A stretch of 64,000 nucleotides of DNA from Bacteroidota bacterium (GCA_027491085.1 JAIXWW010000013.1:186001-250000), one strand, 5' to 3'; numbered from the stretch's first letter, positions 15,684 through 26,314 are shown. Numbers and translations: made by a program. The notes: a model not told the origin generated them from the sequence alone.

Positions 15684-18182
15684 ATGAAACACTTTAACAT
15701 AATCAAGAAATCATTATTTGCTGTGATGGCAAGTGCAGTTTTTTATTCTGCCAATGCTCAAACGGCACGCTTTCAATTAATTCATAATGCTGCTGATCCT
15801 ATTTTGGATACTGTTGATATTTATATTGATGGAAATAAGCTAGATAACGTAGCTTTTAGACAAGCTACTGGTATTATGACAGCTGCTTCATCATCGGTAA
15901 AAATTAATATTAACGATAAAAATAGTGCTGATAGTAGCGATTTAGTTTTGGTTCGTTTTAGCCAAAATGTGGCAGCTAATTCTAATACTGTAATGATGGT
16001 AACAGGGGTAGCTAATACTGCTAGTTTTGCTGTTAATCCAAACTCGCTAAGCACAGCTGTGCAGTTGGTTACTAAAACAATTACTAATTGGGCTGCTGCA
16101 GCTAACAGAGTTCAAGTAAATGTATTTCACGGTGTAACAGATGCTCCTGGTGTTGATGTAGTTTCTCGCCCCGCATTAGCAACTGGTACTTTACCAACTA
16201 ATCTACGTTTTGCTCAAGCTAATGGTGGTGCACAAGCATTGTTTTTTAACAATACTGCTACCTATTTAGAAGCTCGTTTAACAGGAACGCGTTCGGTTAT
16301 TAAAGCATACAGCGCTAATTTGGCCTTATTTAATCAAAAATTGATTACAGTTTTTGCTTCAGGTTTTGTAACTCCAACTGCTAATCAAAATGGAAAAGCA
16401 TTTGGTATGTTTGCAGTTGATACCAATGGAACAGTAATTGAATTACCAGAAGCTACCAGAATTCAATTTATTCACAATGCTCCAGATGCAGCTTTAGGTA
16501 ATGTAGATATTTATTTTAACCAAGTTAAGGTTGTTTCAAATTTGGCTTATAAAGCAGCAACTCCATTTATTACTGCAAATACAGGTAATACTGAAGTATT
16601 GGTTTCTAGTGCTGGCCAAAATGATACATTATTCAGAATTCCTGCTGTTAATTTAGTTTCAGGAAAATCATATTTAGCCATGGCTTTAGGTTTAAAAGAT
16701 ACCACAAGTTTTGAGAGTAATCCTGAAGGTTTAAACAGAATGTTTAATATTATTGCGAATGATAGTATGCCTGAGGGTTCATTAGCTGCAGGTAGTTTTC
16801 AATATTTAGTAGCAAACGGTTGTACCGATGCTCCGCAACTAAATTTTAATAATGTAGCTAATCAAGCAAGTTTAATTGGTAGTTTGTCTTATTCTTCATT
16901 GTCTGCTCTAAAATCTACTAATTCTAATGTAATATTTAACATAAGTAATAATGATAAAACAAAATACAATGGTGCATTTTTATTAAATGGCGCTACTTTA
17001 TTGAATCAATCAGGTGTTATTTTTACAACTGGATTTTTTAACACAGCATCATTCAAAGTTATGTTAGCTTTAAGCAGTGGTTCCGTTATAGAACTTCAAC
17101 GTTTAAAAAATAAATTACAAATTATTCATAATTCACCTGATACAATCATTCGCATGGTTGATATTTATGCAAATGGTTCAAAAATAGTAGATGATTTAGG
17201 TTTCAGAAAAACCACAGGAATTGCCTCAACTGATGCTTATGTTCCTGTAAGAATTAATATTGTGAATGGAAATGCGAGTGATACAGTTAATTCACTTTGG
17301 TCTGCAAGCATGTTACCTGATTCTAATTTCAATATTGCTATTGCTCATGGTTTTGTTGGTGCTGCTTATAGAGTAAATCCTGAAGCAATTTCAACTAATT
17401 TTAGTGTAAAACTAATTAGTCCTGCTAAATTGACTTCTTCATTCCCTAACCCAACTAATGAAGTTATTTTCTTCCATGGAGCGACAAACGTTGGTAAATT
17501 AAATATGCAAGGCGACCAAGAGCCATTATTCGTAGCTAAAAACAATTCTTATGGATCTGTTTACAAGTACATGCCTACAAAAGGAAATGCTGGAGCTGCT
17601 TATACAGTTACAGATGCAAATACAAATACTGGTTTGTTTACTTATTCTGTTAATTTAGTAGGAAAAAATGGATTAGCAGGAGTGTTGTTTGCTTCAGGAG
17701 TTAACTTAAATTTGGCTGTAAATTATAAAGATACCACCATCAATATTGGCACTATTCAAAATCCAATAAACAAAACTTATGTAATAGCACGAGCAGCTAA
17801 TAAGGCTGATTCTATTTTAAATGCTTTAGATAAAAATTTGAATATAGGTTTTTACATAGCTTGGAGCAATGGAAAAGTTGATACTTTTACAAGAGAACGT
17901 GGAACTAATGTTAAAAATGTTGCCTCAAACGAGAATGGTTTAGTAATTTTCCCAAATCCTGCAAATGATAAAGTTTCGGTTATGGTAAATGCTACTAACA
18001 GCAATAACGCTCAAATAAACATTATTGATATTAAAGGTGCTATTGTAAAATCAATGGATAATAAATTGGTTTCTGGTGTAAATGTAGTGGAACTTTCTGT
18101 TGCTGATTTACCTAAAGGAATGTACTTTGTTCAAGTAACTTCAAACGAAGGAACAAGTACTAAAAAATTAGTGATTGAGTAA
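15684..18182 (+). CDS. T9SS-sorted DUF4397 repeat protein
   Basis: An 832-residue secreted protein with signal peptide (MKHFNIIKKSLFAVMASAVF to NAQ). It contains three tandem units of about 220-250 residues, each opening with an HNAPD-VDIY strand pair (near residues 33, 258 and 477) and followed about 112-116 residues later by a second HGxTDAP-like strand (near 145, 373 and 593). The first type is the DUF4397 signature. Residues from about 750 (LVIFPNPANDKVSVMV) are a T9SS type A sorting domain ending in KKLVIE. The protein is therefore exported by T9SS and probably surface attached; the ligand is unknown. It is preceded by a good promoter and followed by a strong terminator, so it is monocistronic. 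Confidence 0.88.
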   Translation: MKHFNIIKKSLFAVMASAVFYSANAQTARFQLIHNAADPILDTVDIYIDGNKLDNVAFRQATGIMTAASSSVKININDKNSADSSDLVLVRFSQNVAANSNTVMMVTGVANTASFAVNPNSLSTAVQLVTKTITNWAAAANRVQVNVFHGVTDAPGVDVVSRPALATGTLPTNLRFAQANGGAQALFFNNTATYLEARLTGTRSVIKAYSANLALFNQKLITVFASGFVTPTANQNGKAFGMFAVDTNGTVIELPEATRIQFIHNAPDAALGNVDIYFNQVKVVSNLAYKAATPFITANTGNTEVLVSSAGQNDTLFRIPAVNLVSGKSYLAMALGLKDTTSFESNPEGLNRMFNIIANDSMPEGSLAAGSFQYLVANGCTDAPQLNFNNVANQASLIGSLSYSSLSALKSTNSNVIFNISNNDKTKYNGAFLLNGATLLNQSGVIFTTGFFNTASFKVMLALSSGSVIELQRLKNKLQIIHNSPDTIIRMVDIYANGSKIVDDLGFRKTTGIASTDAYVPVRINIVNGNASDTVNSLWSASMLPDSNFNIAIAHGFVGAAYRVNPEAISTNFSVKLISPAKLTSSFPNPTNEVIFFHGATNVGKLNMQGDQEPLFVAKNNSYGSVYKYMPTKGNAGAAYTVTDANTNTGLFTYSVNLVGKNGLAGVLFASGVNLNLAVNYKDTTINIGTIQNPINKTYVIARAANKADSILNALDKNLNIGFYIAWSNGKVDTFTRERGTNVKNVASNENGLVIFPNPANDKVSVMVNATNSNNAQINIIDIKGAIVKSMDNKLVSGVNVVELSVADLPKGMYFVQVTSNEGTSTKKLVIE

Positions 18183-18204
18183 ATTCTATTTATATTAATT
18201 AATT

Positions 18205-18240
18205 AAAAAAGACTATCCTTAAAAGATAGTCTTTTTTTTT
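18205..18240 (+). terminator. Terminator of the DUF4397 gene
   Basis: AAAAAAGACTATC pairs with GATAGTCTTTTTT around a 7-base loop, with a run of T. Confidence 0.9.
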
Positions 18241-18417
18241 GAGTTGGTTTTTGCAAAAATGTTATAAAATATAAAATTCATGTAGAGCCTTGATTCAATT
18301 GAGTTTTTTGATTTTGAGGTGGTTTTTCATTAACTTTTCTATTTCATTAACTTAATATTCAACATAAAATTCGATAACATTACATAGGTTTATTTGTCGC
18401 ATTAATTTTTTAAAAAA

Positions 18418-21400
18418 ATGAATAAACCAATTTACAAATTATTATGTGTCCTGCTTTTAGTAACTGTAGGTACACAAATTAAAGCGCAAATCAATGCGCA
18501 ACTCCTTGGAAGGTATTCCATAGGAACTTACAACTCTGATGGTGGAGTAGCTGAAATTTCGGCTTACGACCCAAGTTCAAAAAGGATGTTTGTTACAAAC
18601 GGTCCTGACAATTCTTTAAGGATTGTAAACATGGCTAATCCCTCAAGCCCTGTTCAAATTAGTTCCATTTCAATGGCTCCTTATGGAAGTGACATTACTT
18701 CAGTAGCTTGTAACAAAAAAGGGATTATTGCTGCTGCCATTTTAGATTCGAATGGTAAAACAAACGCAAGTAGTATCGTATTTTTCGACATCAATGGAAA
18801 CTTTATTAGTAAAGTAAAAGTTGGTGCAAATGCAGACAATGTGGTTTTCACTCCAAATGGAAACAAAGTTTTAGTTGCTAACGAAGGTGAGCCAAACAAT
18901 GGATATACCATTGACCCAGAAGGTTCAGTTTCAATTATTGATGTGTCAGGTGGTTTTGCAGGATTAACTCAATCAAATGTTCAAACAGCTGGTTTTACTG
19001 CTTTCAACGCTCCTGCTGTAATTGATTCAAAAATAAAAATTACTGGTAGAATTCAATCAGGTGGAGTTTTCTCAAGAAACTCAACTGTAGCAGAAGATTT
19101 AGAACCTGAATATATTACTGTTTCTGAGGATAATTCAACTGCTTGGGTTACTTGCCAAGAAAACAACGCGATAGCTGTTGTTAATATTAATACTGCAACC
19201 GTAACTTCTTTATTACCTTTAGGTTTTAAAAATCATAATTTAACTGGAAATGGTTTCGATCCATCTGATAGAAGTTTAAATAATACATCGGCACAAGCTG
19301 CTATAGCCAATTGGCCTGTATTTGGAATGTATCAACCTGATGCAATTTCAAGCTACAAAGTAGGAAATCAAACTTTTTTAGTAACTGCTAATGAAGGTGA
19401 TGCAAGAGCTGATTGGGGTTCTGCAAACAATGAAGAAGTTAGAGCTGGAAATGCTGCTTATGTATTAGATTCTACAAAATTTGGAGGTTCTGCTAACGTA
19501 ACTGCATTAAAACTTAATGGTGCATTAGGAAGATTAAATGTTACCAACCGCTTTGGTGATTTTAATAACGATGGTAAATTTGATAGTATTTTCACTTATG
19601 GAACACGCTCATTTTCTATTTGGAATGGAACTACAGGCGCTTTAGTATGGGATAGTAAAGACGATTTTGAACAAAGAACGTTGGCTATGTTCCCTAGTAA
19701 CTTTAATGCTGGTCATAATACTAATAGTTTAGATGATAGAAGTGATAATAAAGGTCCTGAACCAGAATCAGTAACTGTTGGTAAAATTTTAGACAGCACT
19801 TATGCATTTGTAGGTTTAGAAAGAATTGGCGGTATCATGATTTATAATATTACCAATCCTAATAGCCCTTATTTTGTACAATATATCAATACACGTAATT
19901 TTTCTCAAACACCTGGATTAAATTCTGGTGGTGATTTAGGTCCAGAAGGAATTGTTTTTGTTCCTAGAAATGAAAGTCCAAATGGTAAGGATTTAATTTT
20001 ATTATCTAACGAAGTAAGTGGAACAGTTGCTGTATTTCAAATCAACTCTCGTAGTGCATTCCAAATGCAAGTATTACATGCATCGGATATGGAAAGCGGT
20101 ATAGATGCACCTATTGATGCACCAAATTTTGCTGCTGTATTAGATACTTTAGAAGGTACTTACCCTAATACTGTAAAATTAGCTTCTGGTGATTGTTATA
20201 TTCCTAGTCCGTTTTTAAGTGCTGGTGAAGATGCAAGTATGCAAACTCCTTTACGTAACACTGTTGCAAGCTATTATGCAGGTACACATGCTGTAAGACC
20301 AGCTATTGGTAGAACTGATATTGCAATGATGAATATTATGGGTTTCCAAGGTTCAGCTTTTGGTAACCACGAATTTGATTTAGGAACTCCTGAAGTAAAT
20401 AGTATTATTGGTGTTGATATTAGAAGCAACGGTGCTGACAAGCGTTGGATTGGTGCTCAATTCCCTTATTTAAGTGCTAATTTAAATTTTAGCAACGATG
20501 TTAATTTAAGTTACTTAACTACTAACCAACGTTTACTTGTTGATAGCTTTAAAACTCCTGTTAACATTACTGCTAATTCTCAAAAGAAAGGTATTGCTCC
20601 TTCAGCTATTATTGAAATGAATGGCGAAAAAGTAGGTATTGTAGGTGCTACTACTCAAGTATTAGCTTCTATTTCATCTCCAGGTGCTACTACAGTAATT
20701 GGCGCTAGCGTAAATGATATGCCGGCTTTAGCTTCGGTATTACAACCAGTTATTGATTCATTAAGAGCAATGGGAATCAATAAAATTATTTTAATGAGTC
20801 ATTTACAACAATTGGCTAACGAAAAAGCATTAGCTCCATTATTAAAAGGTGTTGATATTATTATTGCTGGTGGTTCACATTCATTATGTGCTGATGGTAA
20901 TGACAGATTAAGAGCTGGAATTCCAGTTGCTGATAGATATCCAATTTTAACTGTAAACAATGATAATGAGCCTTTAGCCATTTTAAATACAACTGCTGAG
21001 TGGAAATATGTTGGTCGTTTTGTTTGTGATTTTGATGCAAATGGAGTTTTAATTACCAACTTATTAGATTCAAACATTAACGGTGCTTATGCAGCTGATA
21101 CACCTATGGTTACTGCTTTATACGGTACTTATGCTGCTGGTTTTACTACTGGAAGTAAAGGTGCAAACGTTAGAACTTTAACTTCACAAATAGCTACTGT
21201 TATTAATAATAAAGACGGTAACAAATTTGGAAAAGCAAGCGTATTTTTAGAAGGAAGAAGAAATTTTGTAAGAACTGAAGAAACTAACTTTGGTAACTTA
21301 TCATCTGATGCTAACTTATGGTACGCTCGTCAATACGATAATGAGGTAAAAGTTTCTATCAAAAATGGTGGTGGAATTCGTTCTGCAATTGGAAATGTTA

Positions 21401-24400
21401 ATGCAGTTGGAAATACAACTTTATTAGAAAATACTTTAGCCAATCCAAGTGCTGGTAAAGTACGTGGCGATATTTCTCAATTAGATATTGAAAATTCTTT
21501 GCGTTTCAACAACGGTTTAGTAATTGGAAGAGTTAATACTGCTGGTTTAAAAAGAATTTTAGAACATGGAATTTCAGCTACCAAACCTGGTGCTACTCCT
21601 GGTCAATTCCCTCAAGTTGGTGGTGTGGCATTTAGCTACGATACTACTAAAGTTGCTGGAAGCAAAATTCAATCTTTAGTAATTATCGATTCTTTAGGAA
21701 ATATTCAAGATACTTTAGTTAGAAATGGTGTATTACATGGTGATACTACTAGAACTATTAAGTTTGTTACTTTAGACTTTTTATATACCGGAGGCGATAG
21801 CTATCCTTTCTTAGCTAATTCAAATTTAAGAATTAACTTAGATACTGCATTGAAAAGTGCTGGTATTGCCACTTTTTCAACTATTGGTAAAGAGCAAGAT
21901 GCTTTTGCAGAATATATGGGTACAAGCTATGCAACAAATCCTTATAGCGTTAGAGATACATCAATTTTTGCTGATAAAAGAATTCAATTATTAAATGCAA
22001 GAAGAGAAGGAATTTTCTCAATGGGAGCAGGTCCAAGTAGTACACAAACACCTTATTTAACTACTAATAGAAATGATGTAAGTTTTACATCTATTTTAAC
22101 TGTGGGTGATGCTGCTGCGAATGGTTACAAAATGGCTGGTATTCCTGATGGAGTTGGTGCTTATGATAACAATAACGGTACGTTTACAGCTTTAATCAAT
22201 CATGAAATCAATAGCTCATTAGGCGTAATAAGAGCGCATGGTTCAAAAGGTGCTTTTGTATCTAAATGGGTAATCAACAAATCTGATTTATCAGTAGTAA
22301 GTGGTTCTGATTTAACCACTACCGTTAAATTATGGAATAAAACTACTAAAGTTTTTGATACTTATAATACTTCAAATCCTATGGCAGTTGGTTTCAGTCG
22401 TTTTTGTTCAGCTGATTTACCTCCAGTTTCTGCTTTCTTAAACGGAACAACAGGAACTGCTGAGCGTTTATTCTTAAATGGTGAAGAAAATGGAAATGAA
22501 GGAAGAGCTTTTGCACATATAGCAACAGGACCAAATGCTGGTACCACATATGAATTGCCTTATTTAGGAAAATACTCTTGGGAAAATGCAGTAGCAAGTC
22601 CTATCAAAGGAGCTAAAACTATTGTAGCTGGTATGGATGATGGAACAGGTGGACAAGTTTATTTCTATATTGGAACTAAAACTAAAGTTGGAACTGAAAT
22701 AGACAAAGCTGGATTAAATAACGGAAAAGTATTTGGTGTAAAAGTAACTGGTGTAAAAACAGAATCTAATACAAGCGTTCCTGCTGCTAATTCACCATTT
22801 ACTTTACATGATTTAGGAATAGTTCGCGATTCAACTGGCGCAAGTCTAGAAAGCCGTAGTCAAACAGATTCGGTAACCTCTTTCTTCCGTCCTGAAGATG
22901 GTGCTTGGGATCCAAGAAAACCAACAGATTTCTATTTCTTAACTACCAATAATATTACTTCACCTAGTCGTTTATGGAAATTAGCATTCAAATCAATTGC
23001 TAATCCAGAGCAAGGTGGAACTATAACTGCGGTTTTAGATGGAACTGAAGGTGCTAAAATGATGGATAATATGGCTATTGATAGCTTTGGAAATATATTT
23101 ATTCAAGAAGATGTTGGAAACAATGTTCATATTGGTAAAACTTGGGTTTATAATATTGAAAACGATAGATTAGTAGAAATAGCTGGACATGATACAAGCC
23201 GTTTCTTATCTGGTGGTTCTAGATTTTTAACTCAAGACGAAGAAGGTTCAGGTATTATTGATATGAGAAGCATTTTAGGTAAAGGTAAATACTTATTGGT
23301 TGATCAAGCTCATTACTCAACTAATACTGAATTGGTAGAAGGTGGACAACTATTAGCTATGACAGTAACCGACTTGTCATTATCTAATGTTGCAATTGTT
23401 CAAGATTCAATCGAAATTGGAGTAATTGATTCAAATAGTTTAGTAAATGTAACTGCTTCGTTAGTTCCAAATGCTGATACTTACAAATGGACAGTTCCAA
23501 CAGGAGTTGTTATTGTTTCTGGTCAAGGTACTCGTAATTTAGTAGTTAGGTTTACTAATCCTGTTAAATTCTCTAGCCCTGTAACTAATCCTGCTAAAAT
23601 TACTTGCCAAGCTATGATATTGTTATCAGGAGTAAAATCAAATGTTGATACAGTTAAAATAACTAAAACTAAACCTGCTTTTGCTATCAATTCTATAATT
23701 GGAAATGCCAACAGAGGTTTAACTAATGGTGCGTGGACTTCTACAACTACTGCTGGTTCAACTGGTAATATAGTAAATGTAGTAAGCACTGCTGGTTTAA
23801 AAGCTGGTTATTTAGTTAAATTAACAAATGGTACTGGTAATATTGGTTTAAATAATGTAGTTGAATCAGTAATAAGTGCAACTCAATTCCGTTTAACAAA
23901 CAATATGACAGTTAATGTATCAGCTGGTGCAACTTTAAAATCGTTTATTGTTCCACAAAATACATTTACAGCTTATACTTCTGCTGCAGGTGCTGCCAAT
24001 GTTAGTACTTTAGTAACTGTTTCTTCAACTACTGGTTTAGCTGAAGGTATGTTATTAAACTTAGCTTCAGGAACAGGAACTTTAAAAGCAGGAACAGTTG
24101 TTTCTAAAGTTATAGATGCTACTAAATTTGTAATATCATTAGCTCCAACTGTTGATTTAAGCAACAGTGCAGTTTTAGTTGCAACTCCAGTTTTAACTAA
24201 TATTTGCCCAATTGCAGTTTCAAATGGTTTAAGTTCAGAAGTTGATTATTCAGTAATAGCTACACCTGTAAATAATATTGGTTACAAGTTTACAGTATCA
24301 AGAGGCGCTAGAATTTCTAGAATTGGTGATTCAACAATAGTTGGATACGATACTGCTACTACTACTGCCTTGTTAACAGTTTCTACTAAAGCAAATTCTA

Positions 24401-25128
24401 TTGGTGTTGTATTTGATTCATCATTTGTTTCAGGTACTGTTAGTGCGCAACCATATAACAATGCAGGAACTGCATTAGCTTTCAAAGTATCTGTTAAAAA
24501 CACAAAAGCTGCTATATATAAAGTTACAAGTACTGCTTCTGCAATTAAACGCACTATTGTAACATACAAAGCAAGCGTTAGCAATGGTAGCGAAGTAACA
24601 GGTTATAAATGGATATTACCTGCTAATTCAACTGCATTATCAGGAACTGTTTCAGGACTTGTTGTTACAACCACTACCGATACTTTATCAATTAGATTTG
24701 ATAGTACTTCTAAAACAACTTATTTTAAATCAGGAAGTTTAAAGGTAGAACCTATTAACAATTGTGGAACTGGAACTGCTAAAACATTCGTTTTAAATGG
24801 AACTACTACTTTATCTAAATTCCAACAAGAGTTTGATTTAGAAGAAGTAATTGAAAACAATGAATTAACAACTGCTACTAAAGTAAATGTTTATCCAAAC
24901 CCTAACCAAGGTAACTTTACAGTTTCAATAACTTCGAACGAAAAAGAAGCGCCTGCTCAAGTAACTATCATTAACATGATGGGTCAACAAGTAGCTGATT
25001 TTACAGTTGAAAATAACAATGGAACTATTGAAACAAATATTAACCAAGGCTTAGCCGATGGATTGTATTTTGTTAAAGTAAAAATTGGTTCAGAGTTAAA
25101 CATGGTGAAAATTGTAGTAACTAAGTAA
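18418..25128 (+). CDS. Giant T9SS-sorted fusion: choice-of-anchor-I propeller, 5'-nucleotidase and PhoX-like domain
   Basis: A 2236-residue secreted protein with signal peptide (MNKPIYKLLCVLLLVTVGTQ). Residues about 30-545 are a beta-propeller of the choice-of-anchor I type (FVTNGPDNSLRIVN, ANEGEPNNGYTIDPEGSVSI). Residues about 549-960 are a 5'-nucleotidase/UshA metallophosphatase: HASDMESG, GNHEFD at 649-654, and GGSHS with His821 in place of the usual GHTH. The nucleotidase C-terminal domain follows (SIKNGGGIRSA near 980). Residues about 1210-1655 resemble PhoX (DUF839) alkaline phosphatase (LINHEINSSLGV, LFLNGEENGNEGRAF, DGAWDPRKPTDFYFLT). Then come Ig-like Thr-rich stretches and a T9SS type A domain from about 2154 (VNVYPNPNQGNFTV). 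The likely role is extracellular phosphate scavenging; the fusion order is read from sequence, activity is inferred. Confidence 0.85.
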   Translation: MNKPIYKLLCVLLLVTVGTQIKAQINAQLLGRYSIGTYNSDGGVAEISAYDPSSKRMFVTNGPDNSLRIVNMANPSSPVQISSISMAPYGSDITSVACNKKGIIAAAILDSNGKTNASSIVFFDINGNFISKVKVGANADNVVFTPNGNKVLVANEGEPNNGYTIDPEGSVSIIDVSGGFAGLTQSNVQTAGFTAFNAPAVIDSKIKITGRIQSGGVFSRNSTVAEDLEPEYITVSEDNSTAWVTCQENNAIAVVNINTATVTSLLPLGFKNHNLTGNGFDPSDRSLNNTSAQAAIANWPVFGMYQPDAISSYKVGNQTFLVTANEGDARADWGSANNEEVRAGNAAYVLDSTKFGGSANVTALKLNGALGRLNVTNRFGDFNNDGKFDSIFTYGTRSFSIWNGTTGALVWDSKDDFEQRTLAMFPSNFNAGHNTNSLDDRSDNKGPEPESVTVGKILDSTYAFVGLERIGGIMIYNITNPNSPYFVQYINTRNFSQTPGLNSGGDLGPEGIVFVPRNESPNGKDLILLSNEVSGTVAVFQINSRSAFQMQVLHASDMESGIDAPIDAPNFAAVLDTLEGTYPNTVKLASGDCYIPSPFLSAGEDASMQTPLRNTVASYYAGTHAVRPAIGRTDIAMMNIMGFQGSAFGNHEFDLGTPEVNSIIGVDIRSNGADKRWIGAQFPYLSANLNFSNDVNLSYLTTNQRLLVDSFKTPVNITANSQKKGIAPSAIIEMNGEKVGIVGATTQVLASISSPGATTVIGASVNDMPALASVLQPVIDSLRAMGINKIILMSHLQQLANEKALAPLLKGVDIIIAGGSHSLCADGNDRLRAGIPVADRYPILTVNNDNEPLAILNTTAEWKYVGRFVCDFDANGVLITNLLDSNINGAYAADTPMVTALYGTYAAGFTTGSKGANVRTLTSQIATVINNKDGNKFGKASVFLEGRRNFVRTEETNFGNLSSDANLWYARQYDNEVKVSIKNGGGIRSAIGNVNAVGNTTLLENTLANPSAGKVRGDISQLDIENSLRFNNGLVIGRVNTAGLKRILEHGISATKPGATPGQFPQVGGVAFSYDTTKVAGSKIQSLVIIDSLGNIQDTLVRNGVLHGDTTRTIKFVTLDFLYTGGDSYPFLANSNLRINLDTALKSAGIATFSTIGKEQDAFAEYMGTSYATNPYSVRDTSIFADKRIQLLNARREGIFSMGAGPSSTQTPYLTTNRNDVSFTSILTVGDAAANGYKMAGIPDGVGAYDNNNGTFTALINHEINSSLGVIRAHGSKGAFVSKWVINKSDLSVVSGSDLTTTVKLWNKTTKVFDTYNTSNPMAVGFSRFCSADLPPVSAFLNGTTGTAERLFLNGEENGNEGRAFAHIATGPNAGTTYELPYLGKYSWENAVASPIKGAKTIVAGMDDGTGGQVYFYIGTKTKVGTEIDKAGLNNGKVFGVKVTGVKTESNTSVPAANSPFTLHDLGIVRDSTGASLESRSQTDSVTSFFRPEDGAWDPRKPTDFYFLTTNNITSPSRLWKLAFKSIANPEQGGTITAVLDGTEGAKMMDNMAIDSFGNIFIQEDVGNNVHIGKTWVYNIENDRLVEIAGHDTSRFLSGGSRFLTQDEEGSGIIDMRSILGKGKYLLVDQAHYSTNTELVEGGQLLAMTVTDLSLSNVAIVQDSIEIGVIDSNSLVNVTASLVPNADTYKWTVPTGVVIVSGQGTRNLVVRFTNPVKFSSPVTNPAKITCQAMILLSGVKSNVDTVKITKTKPAFAINSIIGNANRGLTNGAWTSTTTAGSTGNIVNVVSTAGLKAGYLVKLTNGTGNIGLNNVVESVISATQFRLTNNMTVNVSAGATLKSFIVPQNTFTAYTSAAGAANVSTLVTVSSTTGLAEGMLLNLASGTGTLKAGTVVSKVIDATKFVISLAPTVDLSNSAVLVATPVLTNICPIAVSNGLSSEVDYSVIATPVNNIGYKFTVSRGARISRIGDSTIVGYDTATTTALLTVSTKANSIGVVFDSSFVSGTVSAQPYNNAGTALAFKVSVKNTKAAIYKVTSTASAIKRTIVTYKASVSNGSEVTGYKWILPANSTALSGTVSGLVVTTTTDTLSIRFDSTSKTTYFKSGSLKVEPINNCGTGTAKTFVLNGTTTLSKFQQEFDLEEVIENNELTTATKVNVYPNPNQGNFTVSITSNEKEAPAQVTIINMMGQQVADFTVENNNGTIETNINQGLADGLYFVKVKIGSELNMVKIVVTK

Positions 25129-25146
25129 TCCTAATCATTAATTATA

Positions 25147-25184
25147 AAAAGCCCCCAAACGAAAGTTTGGGGGCTTTTGTTTTT
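25147..25184 (+). terminator. Terminator of the giant phosphoesterase gene
   Basis: A perfect 14-bp stem (AAAAGCCCCCAAAC) closed by a GAAA tetraloop, followed by T-rich sequence. Confidence 0.93.
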
Positions 25185-25214
25185 TATAATTATTAATGAA
25201 TAAATTTGAAAAAT

Positions 25215-25592
25215 ATGCGCAAAAGAAAAATGTATTTAATCCTAGTTCCCTTTGTAATAGCTTTAGGTATACTATCGCGGAAGTTTAGTTACCTATTGCC
25301 TGATATAATAAATACATACTTAGGCGATGCCATTTGGGCTGCTATGATTTATGTAATGATGGCATTTGTATTTGCCAATAAATTACCAAAACAAATAGCA
25401 GTTTTTAGTTTGTTATTTTGCTATGCAATTGAGGTTAGCCAACTATACCAAGCACCTTGTATTACTGACATTAGAAACACAATCCTTGGCGCGTTAGTAT
25501 TAGGTTCTGGCTTTCTTTGGAGCGATTTATTGGCTTATGCTTTAGGAATTATGGTTGCGTTAGTTGTTGAATTTTTTTGGATTGAGGAATAG
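25215..25592 (+). CDS. DUF2809-family small membrane protein
   Basis: A 125-residue protein with about four membrane segments, starting at the ATG at 25215; an upstream in-frame TTG adds three residues and is less likely. The conserved features are GILSRKFS near the N-terminus, LGDAIWAAMIYVMMAF, and CYAIEVSQLYQAP with a following DIRNT, which match the DUF2809 pattern. The function of the family is unknown. The last 58 bases overlap the end of the convergent membrane gene, which is unusual for otherwise well-spaced genes here. Confidence 0.75.
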   Translation: MRKRKMYLILVPFVIALGILSRKFSYLLPDIINTYLGDAIWAAMIYVMMAFVFANKLPKQIAVFSLLFCYAIEVSQLYQAPCITDIRNTILGALVLGSGFLWSDLLAYALGIMVALVVEFFWIEE

Positions 25593-26308
25593 GTTTCTTT
25601 CTTTATTTTAACGGTATCCTTCCAAAGCATATATCCCCCATAAGTAATAGTTATAAAGCCTATTACGAAAAAGCTCCAATTGTAGTGTGTAGGTTCATAA
25701 TGTTTAAATACGACCAACATTTTTTCAGGAGCTAAATTGTTTTTACCTAAAAATAATAGTTGCAAATAATCAATTACAAAAGTGCCAATTATAATCAAGC
25801 AGCCTCCAGCTAATACCAAATGGTGTTTTAGTTTAAAGCGTACTTCATAGTTTTTACTTTCGAGCCATAGTACTAAAAACGTTAATCCTATCATACTAAG
25901 CGATACCAAACAAGGCGCTAATACTGGGCCAATCCAAGGTACAGGTAATAAGAATAAAATATCCCAAGTAAAAACACTTGCTGGCCAGTTTAAAAATATT
26001 TTTAAAAATATGTAGTAAAAAATATCCCAAACGCCAAAGCTAAATAAGAAAAATACAAATCGTTGTGCTTTGGTTTTTCCAGTTAAATAGCCAATTGCTG
26101 CAAGCATAATAATGGTAGCCAATTCGCGCCAAAGTTCAACAACTACAATATTTCGTTTGATATCAACCAAAGGAAAATTGAATCCTGCCGGGTAATACAT
26201 TTCGCGGATATAAATTACTACCGCACTTTCTAAAAAGCCCATGGCAATGCTAAAGGCTGTAAGCCAAACTATAGTTTTGGTCATGTTGGTTTGATGGTTG
26301 TTGTTCAT
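25535..26308 (-). CDS. Integral membrane protein, about six helices, unknown function
   Basis: The 257-residue protein has about six hydrophobic segments, such as IVWLTAFSIAMGFLESAVVI, ATIIMLAAIGYLTG and FSFGVWDIFYYIFLKIFL. An internal Met at residue 9 (MTKTIVW) is an alternative start. GFLESAVVIYIREMYYP and FGVWDIFYY look conserved, but I do not recognise the family. It is the last of five minus-strand genes (29618 to 25535) with short gaps, beginning 6 bases after the DUF4173-like gene, so it is probably cotranscribed with it. The 3' end overlaps the convergent DUF2809 gene by 58 bases. Confidence 0.7.
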   Translation of the reverse strand: MNNNHQTNMTKTIVWLTAFSIAMGFLESAVVIYIREMYYPAGFNFPLVDIKRNIVVVELWRELATIIMLAAIGYLTGKTKAQRFVFFLFSFGVWDIFYYIFLKIFLNWPASVFTWDILFLLPVPWIGPVLAPCLVSLSMIGLTFLVLWLESKNYEVRFKLKHHLVLAGGCLIIIGTFVIDYLQLLFLGKNNLAPEKMLVVFKHYEPTHYNWSFFVIGFITITYGGYMLWKDTVKIKKETYSSIQKNSTTNATIIPKA

Positions 26309-26314
26309 TGTTTA

